A stretch of DNA of 64,000 bases from Aldrovandia affinis (Eukaryota > Chordata > Actinopteri > Notacanthiformes > Halosauridae), in contig JAINUG010000020.1 of assembly GCA_029706075.1 (NCBI GenBank), forward strand, positions 6,725,860 to 6,789,859, read 5' to 3'. Within the stretch, counting starts at the first letter, position 1. Each line of letters starts with the position of its first letter. The notes under the pieces are model-generated. The model saw nothing but the letters and a program-made list of their open reading frames with translations. It did not search any database and had not been told where the DNA came from. Both the position numbers and the translations under genes were made by a program. Shown piece by piece: positions 1-9,500 of this stretch.

Positions 1-65
1 CCTGCAACAAACTTCCTGCCCCTCCCTCCCATGTCCACTGCACAGCCTCTCCTCTTACTCTTTCT

Positions 66-308
66 CACTGTAGAGCTGGAACCAGGCTGGCTCATTATAG
101 CCCTTTCCCACTGTAGAGCTGAACCAGGCCGGCTCATTAAAGCCCTTTCCCACTGTAGAGCTGAACGAGACTGGCTCATTATAGCCCTTTCCCATTGTAG
201 AGCTGGAACCAGGCTGGCTCATTATAGCCCTTTCCCACTGTAAAGCTGAACCAGGCTGGCTCATTATAGCCCTTTCCCACTGTAGAGCTGGAAACAGGCT
301 GGGTCATA
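66..308. repeat. Minisatellite, ~42-43 bp unit, about 5.6 copies
   Basis: Direct tandem copies of a unit that begins CACTGTAGAGCTGGAACC and ends in TAGCCCTTTCC. Copies differ by one-base indels (GCTGGAACC versus GCTGAACC) and a few substitutions. The short open frames across it on both strands are products of the repeat, not genes. Confidence 0.9.
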
Positions 309-498
309 AGCTTCAGCCAAAGCTGGTTGAACTGGTACTTAAGAATACAAGAACATTGTACTGACAAGCCATTATGTGTTTTATAATATGATTCTTCGGC
401 TACTTCATGTTTACTTTATATCATCGTTTTAGCTCTGGCATGGTCAGGGCTCCCAGACCATGACCTAACACTAAAGACTCTAAACATGTGGATACATG

Positions 499-682
499 CA
501 TCACACTGCCTGCTGACATCACACGACATTACTCTGCCTGCTGACATCACACGACATCCACTGCCTGCTGACATCACACGACATCACACTGCCTTCTGAC
601 ATCACACTGCCTGCTTACATCACAAGACATCGCACTGGCTGATGAAATCACATGATATGCACTGCTGGCTGACATCACATGG
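499..682. repeat. Degenerate minisatellite, ~29-30 bp unit
   Basis: About six copies of a unit reading roughly CACTGCCTGCTGACATCACA followed by CGACAT. Unit length varies and the later copies are more diverged. Nearly every unit carries TGACATCA. Confidence 0.85.
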
Positions 683-2230
683 TTCCAGCTCTACAGTGGG
701 ACTGTAGTAGCGCTGTTTACACACATCTCCTAGGTGTGGTCACTGCTGGAATATTCCACTCTCCTGGGCTCCAGGGCGAAGGCCCTAAGGGTGGGCCACG
801 TCTGCTCTTCCTCTCTGGCCCCCACCCAGCCTTTTCACCCCCCCACACCTTTGAGAAGGCATTATCATCTGGCCTCCCAGTTTGAATATTCATTTGCTCA
901 AAGCCTTCGTCTTTTTAAATTTTTTATTCTTCATCCGACCGGCTGAAACCTGAGGTACAAAATCCATGTCTGTGTGTTAAATCAGCGTCTGATGAGAGAA
1001 GAAAAGGCTGCATGCCAGGCCTTTAACTCAGTTGTTAAAATAAGATGGAAGAAAAAAGAAAGAAAGAGAGAAAGAAAAACGGCAAAGCACCATGCATTGT
1101 GCTGCCCAACCTAAAATGGCTGCCATCACAGCCTCTTTAACCAGTGAAGCACCGTGATGCCAAATCCTGCAGGGCCACAGGAGCCTTTTGTGCTACTTCA
1201 GTGAAGGGTTTTGCACTGGAATTACAACTTCGGGGGGGGACGGGACAGGACGAAGACCAAAACACTGTCTAAGAACAGCATCCGTCATTTTGTTTGTAGA
1301 TTCCAATTAAAGAGGAAACAAACTGGGAAAAGAACATCAAACTAAAACAACAACAATGCCTTCCTGCTGTTGCCAAGTGTTGCCATTCAAGGGCCCGGGA
1401 CTCTGAATGTGTCTGCTTCGGCCGAAGCGAAGGCTTCCTACCTCCTGAACCCACACGCAGGCAGCAAAGTACAGGGCCCGGCTTTCTCGCTGTGAACTCT
1501 GCTGAAAATACAGAATGCCCTCAAAACATTTTTTTGGTGTGTTTCACGCACCCTTGGCCTCTCTGGCGTGTTTCCGTCCACACAAATGCATTGGCACGAA
1601 CTGCGCTGTGCATCGGTCATATTTTCAGGGGGATGGAGTTGACCGGCAGGCATTTGGAAGAGGCGCAGGGAGGAACGCTCTTTGAAATCCACCACGGGAA
1701 ACGAGGTTCAAAGCCCAGTGGAGGAACTCAGTGTTCCTTATTGTATCTACCTTTGATCCCCCTGTGCACTGGAGATCAAGTGAAGATTAAGTCCAGTCCT
1801 CCATGAGAGGGAGTGGTTAGTAAGCTCAGAGTGCAGAGGTGCGCAGTGGTGGATACATCACGATTGACTGGGCGACGCTTAGATTTTCCTTAATCGATTT
1901 GGCACGTTCCTCCAAACTAAGGTCCATACTCTCAAAACAGTTAACACAGCCATCTAAACACACTTGAATTTTGCAAAAACAGTCCAATCCCACTGCAAAA
2001 TGAAGTATTGCTTTAATTTCAAATACCTTCATAAAAAATGTATATTGTCATCAAAACTATACACACGTGTCATCTATTGATTCGATAATATATTCAGCTA
2101 TATCCACACAGGAGTACTAATGGTAACATTTGTTTATTAAGAAATGTCAACAATCACCTTTTTCATAAACTGATTTATTAAATTTTTTTACCATAATTTG
2201 TTTTTCCATAATAGTTTCCTTTATGCAAAA
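683..2230. other. Intergenic DNA without a recognisable gene
   Basis: No exon, RNA gene or classified repeat was recognised. A short purine tract lies near 1045-1080. Overlapping frames of 85 codons (minus, 1438-1695) and 104 codons (plus, 1492-1806) have no recognisable domain, and they face each other, so I do not call either. Confidence 0.5.
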
Positions 2231-3040
2231 CACACACCGTTTTAGAACACCCCCATTTTCCAGTTGACATTTAAGCAGTTCAAGTCCAGTGAATAACCTG
2301 AAATGGTACAAAGGTAAGCAGTAAACTGCTAAAGGTTAAAAAAAAAGTTTGCAAGTCGCCGACTCTGGATCCAGCAAGAGCCCCAGACCATCACGCTTCA
2401 TGACCATGTTTGACAGTTGGTGTCACACACTGAGGAACCATCCTTTCGCCTACTCGACGGCGTACAAAAACCCTGCGTGATGAACCAAATATTTCAATTT
2501 TTGATTCATCGGTCCATAAGACCGTCTTCCTGTCTTCAGTAGTCCACTGGCGGTGCTTCATGGCCCAGGCAAGCCACTTTTTATTATTTTGCCATCTTAG
2601 CAATGGCTTTCTTACTGCCACTCGACCTGTCAAACCTGCAGCTCGAAGTCTTCTCTTCACAGTTGAAACTGAGACTTCCTTACTTCGACCAGTTTTAAGC
2701 TGTGCTTGAAGTTGTTGTCCTGTGAGCCGCCTATCACACAAGCTGTTGACTCTCAGAAACTTGTCTTCTGATTTTGTTGTGGCTTTAGGTCTGCCAGACC
2801 TCTTCCTGTCAGAGTTTCCTCCAGTTTCCAAGTGCCTTTTGATGGTGTAGGAAACTACTCACTGCCAAAAAAAATTACATTATTTTTCAGTTTTTGGTAA
2901 CCTAAACATTTTTTTTTTTTAAACCTCTGGCAGTTAGCTTAGCTTTGTACCATTTCAGGTTATTCACTGGACTTGAACTGCTTCAATTTCAGTCAAAACT
3001 GGAAAATGGGGGTGTTCTATAACTTTTGACCGGTAGTGTA
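2231..3040 (-). mobile_element. Tc1-type DNA transposon, internally deleted copy (family A)
   Basis: About 810 bp. The right end reads CTTTTGACCGGTAGTGTA; the left end carries the inverted match TTTTAGAACACCCCCATTTT, but its outermost bases are decayed. Subterminal inverted repeats contain TTCAAGTCCAGTGAATAACC on both sides. It encodes the front part of a transposase on the minus strand and has lost the rest. A second copy of the family lies at 53659-54513 in the opposite orientation. Confidence 0.92.
2391..2831 (-). pseudogene. Truncated Tc1-type transposase
   Basis: An open frame of 146 codons. It shows the Tc1 paired-type helix-turn-helix region (RSKEVSVSTVKRRLRAAGL), the RWQNNKKWLAWAMKH segment, and the first catalytic aspartate in VLWTDESKIEIF. 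After the TPTVKHG segment the frame runs into deleted sequence, so the second Asp and the Glu of the DD34E triad are missing. It also lacks the true N-terminus. It cannot encode an active enzyme. Family assignment is firm; the exact ends of the remnant are not. Confidence 0.9.
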
Positions 3041-4250
3041 TGTTCAATCCAATTTTGGAAATACTGTAGTATGTAATATTTCACATTTTTACACATGGAA
3101 AGTGTCAATATTGGTAATGTCATATCTGACATTTTTGCATGTTTGCAGTTACGAAACACTAAGAAGGTAGAGGTATTGATGATTTACATATTAAATCAAA
3201 TTCTGCCTCTCTCAGGGAAAGAACGCGATTGATGACAAAGTCAATTAGAGTTGTTATCAAGTCATTTGAGACCCTTCTTCTCACTTGCCCTCTACCTCTT
3301 TCTCTCCATCTCCTCTTCCTCTGCCATGTCCCCTTCCTCCCGTCTCCTCTTCCTCCTCTCATTCTTACTCTCCTTCTTGCAACTCTCATCACCCTGCTCC
3401 ATTCTTTGGTCTGGCTCCATAGCTTTCACCAAAGCTTTTTTCAAATACATCGGTGTTGTGTGCTTTACTAACCCACTTGACATCAATATGATGGAAATTC
3501 AGCACGTCATGTTATTGTGACATCATAGCAAATTGAAATGACATTTTTGGTTTTGTTTTGTTTGTAATAATTGCAAAATGGTGCATGTAGTTTTGTCATT
3601 TGTGTGAAAACAATTAAAACGTACTATTCGTTTTGTTATTAGTTTTTTAAGTGTTTAGATGGCTGTGTTAACTGTTTTGAGAGCATGGGCCTTAGTTTGG
3701 AGAAATGTGCCAATTCGATTTGATAAAAACTGTAATCACACACATACATCGCATAGCCTACATGCACAGAAGCCTTAGGTTGGCTTTGGACCAAACGGGA
3801 TTAGAGCACCGCAGTGGGTTTTTTTAAGCATTTGCAAAAGGCGGCAACGGATCATGGAGAAATTTGTGGATAATTGGGAAAGCTCTTATTGGGGGAAATT
3901 AGTATATTGTGAATCATATGCTAAGGGTGCCAAATATGTATTAACCCAATCACAGAACTGAATTGTTAAGTCTACAATATAACACTTAAAAAATAAACTA
4001 TTGCAGGCTGTGGGGTTCATAAAGCTCCGATCCGTGTCCATTGCATGGCTCACCCACTTTGAAGAACGATGGGTTCTCCTTAATCTTACAACGGTTTCCC
4101 GGAACGCAAAATAATTATACCAGATGTTAGAGCTATGCACCATAAACTGCAGACAGGTTTTTAGTCCAAAAACAAAACAACCAAAAATGCCGGTCAAGTA
4201 CACAAGCAGAAGTCGTCATGCAAATATTAAACTAAGAGAAGCGTATAGTT
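3041..4250. other. Intergenic DNA without a recognisable gene
   Basis: A pyrimidine-rich stretch at about 3280-3400 gives low-complexity frames on both strands. Nothing else was recognised. Confidence 0.45.
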
Positions 4251-4299
4251 TGGTATCCGAAAGATCATAAGATACCGTCGAGAAAGTAAAGGCGTTCAA

Positions 4300-5450
4300 T
4301 TAATCAACGGTTACAACATTAAAAGTAAAGAGGGTCACACCGCGCCTATGGGCTATAACACGAAATAGCCTCATGAGCGAGCCAGTTGCGGGTTTACGGA
4401 CACGGGCGGGCTCGCTAAATCAGTAGCCTAATCACTATTCTGTCACTCACAATCAAAGCATAGCAAACGTTTGTGAATCTTTGAAACGTATGGTACACGT
4501 AGAGATTCATATTCAACTTCGGGGATGCGGGATTGCCCAGGGGCCGCCTCTCGTTGAACAAAAAAAAAAGAGACAAAAAAGTTGTAACCACTGAAACAGC
4601 ACGAGGTGTGCGACAAAGCAAATAGAAACCTGTGTAAATTCGTGAAACTGTAACAAAACTGGCGCGTTAACCCTTTCGCTTCAGATTACCCACTACCGAG
4701 CCACTTGCTTCGGGACTTGTTTGCTACAATCTTGATACACTGTGATACATTTCCAGAAGAGGAAAGGAACACTCGCCTCCCCCCAATTTTTTTACTCAGC
4801 GCCCCCCACCTACTGTCGCCATTTTATACATTGGCGACTTCATGTAAACTGCCCTGGCTGTCTGCTACGTCGCATAGGTAAATAGGATAGGGCAGCTAGC
4901 TGGCCAAGTAGCGAAAGCAACTTTGAGAAGGCACGCGGTCTCTACACAATGTGGGCACACAGAATGCACAACTAAAAAGCACGCTTACCTTATAGATGGT
5001 CGGTGACCGAAAAATGTAAACCGTCCACAATAAATACGCAAATAAATAACATCAGAAAGCAACTCCAATCAATGCCTGTTGCGACCAGGGAGTGGAACCT
5101 ATTTCTTCGACTGCGCCGGCTGTGCTGGTATAAACTCGACAGTGACCACAACCACTACAATGGCCCCTTTGGTCTTGTTTACGTCGAGTCGACATGACCA
5201 GCCGAACGAGAAAGGGAAAGATATACGGCGTGCGTATCCAAGGGCACGTGATCCTAAGCGTCACAGCCAGCGAAATCCTGCGCGGGTTTGGGACGTGTTT
5301 CAGCACTCCCGACCATAATAGCACCACTTTTAGTTCATTGTTTTCTTGTCGTATTCGTATCGATAAGGGTTGCCATTGCCGTTAAGTCGCAGTCGACCTG
5401 CGATTTGCTATACTGCTTCAGTCAACCAGTAACCACTTTTGCAGTTGTCT
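4300..5450. promoter_or_regulatory. CpG-containing region, candidate divergent promoter
   Basis: CpG dinucleotides are clearly more frequent here than in the surrounding AT-rich DNA (for example 4340-4400 and 5080-5330). On the minus strand a good splice donor (CTATAAG followed by GTAAGC) places a possible exon end at 4989. No coding exon in the window pairs with it. It is only a candidate for a 5' untranslated exon of a gene lying to the left. Confidence 0.3.
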
Positions 5451-6110
5451 TTGAGTGATTAGTTCAGGTTCAACGGGTCATCATAGTGGTCATACTGTGG
5501 TCGTGTCACGAAAACACATCCCAGATGTACACAGATTGACGTCAACGGGCAACGGTGAGGGGTTAGAGGGGGGTGTTGTTCCCTTCCATCCTAAAATGTA
5601 CGACATAACATAATTCACGCTGATAATAGTTCCCACGCAATAATAGTATTTTGGCTGATCATCCGCAAAGCGATGCCGCTGCAATTCCGTAACGTTACAT
5701 AATATAGCGCAGACAAACCAGTGGCTCCCTCACTTTTAGCTGTTTTGAAACGCATTTTAATTTTTTACAGGGACCTCTTCACAACAAAGATACAGTTTGT
5801 TGCTTTCCCTATGTATAACCTGAAACCGAATCATCTGCCACTGGTGAAAAAACTGGCGTAATAGCCCACAAGAACGGTTGAAACTGATGTAGACAACGTG
5901 CATTACAACGGTATTTCGCAGCCACCCAATTGGAGCGGAGTTAGGAATCGTGTTCCCTAGCACATAGTACGGATGTCTGATTCGGAGCTGGAAGGTCAAT
6001 CGGGGTAAGAGTTTCCCCACGTTTATATATAAAACAAAGCATTCAGCATTCTGACTCGAGGTGGCGCTGTTAAACTGTGAAGCTCTTCTATTTTCAAGAA
6101 CAAGACTAGT
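5451..6110. other. Intergenic DNA upstream of rab5if
   Basis: Nothing recognised. A 161-codon frame on the minus strand (5757-6242) shows no domain and no splice context. Confidence 0.4.
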
Positions 6111-6455
6111 GACCAAACACCAACGGAATCTTAGAGTAACACTTATTATTGGTTGACCCCACGAGCGCGGTGTTCTCTGATTGGCTGTTAGACCAAACGA
6201 GGTTTGGGCGCCAGGTACCGTCCCTGCAATACACAAAATCACGCTGCTGTAGGCTATCTATGGTAAAAATCGTTGTGAATGAACTGACAGCGTGCTGCTG
6301 AAAGTGGATTACAAACTGTTCTTTTAAGAAACTACTGAAAGAACAGGACACAGCACAGGCCAAACAGCGGATTTCGACTCCAGCCAGCGATATCTTTCAG
6401 CTAGGATATTGTTTAATATATAAAGGCGTCACAGACTCTGCAGCCGTAGTGGAGA
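6111..6455 (+). promoter_or_regulatory. rab5if: Likely rab5if promoter and 5' UTR
   Basis: The region precedes the first codon of rab5if and holds two ATTGG boxes (inverted CCAAT, NF-Y type) at 6148-6152 and 6180-6184, 32 bp apart, a spacing common for paired NF-Y sites. CpGs lie between and around them. No convincing TATA box is placed for a TSS, in keeping with a housekeeping gene. The TSS itself cannot be seen. Confidence 0.5.
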
Positions 6456-6560
6456 ATGAAGAGCAGTTCTAAACGGAAAGAAGTTAATCTCGCCAATGGG
6501 GGAGTGGAGCAGTCAGCCTGGAGCAAAGCCTTCCAGAGCAGCGCAGTATGGGAAGAAAAG
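6456..6560 (+). CDS. rab5if: rab5if coding exon 1
   Basis: Encodes residues 1-35, from MKSSSKRKEV to SAVWEEK. The ATG in context GAGAATGAAG is the first in frame. The exon ends AAG|GTCGGT in phase 0. The polar N-terminus with the conserved SAWSKAFQSSAVWEEK segment corresponds to the human SVWSKVLRSDAAWEDK region. Confidence 0.93.
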
Positions 6561-9500
6561 GTCGGTGTTTCAATACGACGCTTTGCACGATTGGCGATTC
6601 TATTCAATGCAACAGCTGTCCGGTTCTGTTCGCAATCAGAGCCCTGATCAGCTTCAGTTGGGGGGTCAATAACGTCATTGTCGTTGGCAGGCTGTGGGAC
6701 TTGACAGAGATGCGGTATAGTCGTATGTCACTTAATTACCCAACCTGTCTGTTCTGATGTTTACCAAGCGGAAACTTCGGTTCGTTTTTAGTTGGCGACA
6801 CCATCCCGAGCGTTGCTGCTCGCTGTTCATTTTGTATTTGTATCACACGGATTTGACACAGTCGCTATGTTGGTAACATTACCTGCCACGATGTTGCGAG
6901 ATTAAGCAGGTTACATGATCAATGGCGGTGTTTCGCATAGCTAAGTACAGAGTTGCATCGACCGCTGTTGGTCATTACAAACCCAGACCCTGGACCGGCC
7001 AGAGGAGGATGGGCTCCCCCTCTTGGGTCTGGTCCCTCCTGAGGATTCTTCCTATTTGTTCCACCTGGGGAGTTTTTCCTTGCCGCTGTCGCCTTAAACT
7101 TGCCTTTGTGAGGGTTCAGGCCGGGTCTGCTGTAAAGCGTATTGTGGAAAATGCTTTGTAAAAATGCGCTGTACAAATAAAGTGTGATTGATTGATTGAT
7201 TTGTACAATGTAAGACCTTCCCAAGTATTTACATTGTGTGCAGTGCTGGGGTAAACATCAGCATCCTAACATCCCAAAGTACTTGAAGATATATGTGCCG
7301 GGTAAGAAACTTTTGTAGCTTTGATTTCCGCTGCGATTTGTACATGTGCGTTTGGTAATTGTTTAAAGGAAAACAAAAACACTTTTTTTTGCAGGATGAA
7401 TTTTTAGACGTCATTTACTGGTTCCGGCAAATCATCGCTGTTGTATTGGGGGCGATTTGGGGAATTGCGCCTCTTAAAGGATTTCTGGGAATAGCCATGT
7501 GAGTAGGTTCCTCCTTGTGATTGGGTACTCACAACCACTTCTTCAGGGTATACTAAGCGATTTGACGTCCTTGCTCAGTGGCGGGACGACTCCCTAAACA
7601 AACGCGCTGGAATACAAACTGCAAGCCTACCACTAGCTACACTGGCCTCCGGCGCTAGTTGTTCCTGTCCACCACCTAGTTTACATAAGAAGCAGAAAAA
7701 TAACAACAACACTAGCTTGCTCTTGAACCTAAAAGCAAAAAAACATTAAACACAACTTTGTAGAAAACGTGTAAACATTGGAGAGGCGTTTTCGAGATGG
7801 CAAGAGCTGAAACGTGGCTCAGCTTATTAGCAACGATGCCGAGATGGCATCTTTCTTCCTTGACAGTTGAGCAAAGCCTACCTCGACACATTTCTGCAGT
7901 TGCAATAGCTATGACTAGCAGTGGTTGATTGGCACACTTGCCATTGCTGTTCAGGTCTAGCTATAGTATATTGTATGGGTCCGTGAATGAGTGAATGCCT
8001 AAATACCGGTATAGGAAATCTATAATCAAATATATTTAAGCATTTCCTTTCTATAAAAAAAAAATATTTCTCGCTATCGATTATGAACGGCCACCTGGTA
8101 CTGTCAAGGCTATGGTCCAAAGAACTACAGGCACTTGTTGGCATGTGTTTATTAACATTACCTATCGTGGAGTGATGTCAAATCACTTAGTATACCTTTA
8201 ATATTATTACCAAAATGTCATGTTTTTTTGTGGTTTCCTTTTTTAGGGCTTGCTTGATGAAATCCATCTCGATTTGTTATGTTATATTTGACAAATTATA
8301 TTACTCCTTTAAGAAACTGAAGGGGGAAAAAAGTATCCCATGGACCAGATTCCAGATATTTCAACTATAGATATGGATGAGGACAAAGAAAAGATTATGT
8401 TTTCTGACCTGGTTATCTTTTGTGATGCAGTTGTTTTGCACAGTTTGTGTGTGTGTGTGTGTGTCTGTCTGTCTGTCTGTTTGTAAGGTGCCAACCCTAA
8501 CCATATATATTTTTTCTGTCACCGTCCTTCTCGCGGTCTTTACCCCAACAGATTCTGCATCATCAACGCCGGACTCCTGTACGTCTACTTCAGCGGGTAC
8601 CAGCAGGTAGACGAGGAGGAGTACGGGGGAGCATGGGAGCTAACCAAAGAGGGGTTCATGACGTCCTTCGCGCTATTCCTGGTATCTAGTGCTCAAAGGC
8701 CTCTACTGCAGGGCAGTGATGGGAGAATGAGGTGCCATAACACAAAAAATGGGTGGAACTACAATCACCTGTCAATCACTCACTTGTTTGGACTAAGCAA
8801 AAGGTTTTTCTTTTCACAACAAAAATTGTGGTTCAAATCATTGATTGGTTCAAATCAGTGAGTTACAGGTATGCCTATGGTAGCTCCACCCATTGCAGGG
8901 TCTAAGGGTCTGCTGGTTTTTCGTTGTGACTCAGCACTTAATTGAGCTTTCAAAGCAGTTGATAACATGGTTAACTGACCTCACCTGTTTTTTGGGGTCT
9001 GGGCAGGTTGCTGATTTTAAAGTGAAAACAAAAACCAGGTTTGGGGCCCCTGTGTCTCTCCAGGACAAGGTTTGGGGCCCCTGTGTCTCTCCAGGACCAG
9101 GGTTGGACCCCCTGATCTACTGTTTGATCCTCCTGGTGTCTAGTTCTCCCTCAAACTCAAGTTTGATGCTTGATATTTCTACAACAGCATAATGATTTAT
9201 GGATTTGTTTATCTTGCTGGCTCACGGTTTGAGAAACAATGGAGAGCTCTGATGCTACTTCACTTAAAAAACATCCAGCTAAACTTGAAGTAAAATGAAA
9301 GAAAGTTTTAAAAGGTTTTAAATAATAGACAATTACTTTCTTCCATTTTACTTCAAGTTTAGCTGGATGTTTTTTATGTTTATTGCTGCTGTTTCCTATT
9401 CCATGCACCTTCTTAGTTCAGTGAAGTAGCATCAGAGCTCTAGGCGCTAGGCGCCGGCCGACATCACCTGCGACTGTCTAGTAGATAGCAATACAGTATT

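Noticed and set aside
1438-1806. Overlapping opposite-strand frames (85 and 104 codons)
   Set aside because: No domain, no splice signals and no codon signal strong enough to prefer either.
5757-6242. 161-codon minus-strand frame upstream of rab5if
   Set aside because: No recognisable domain or splice sites; it overlaps the likely rab5if promoter.
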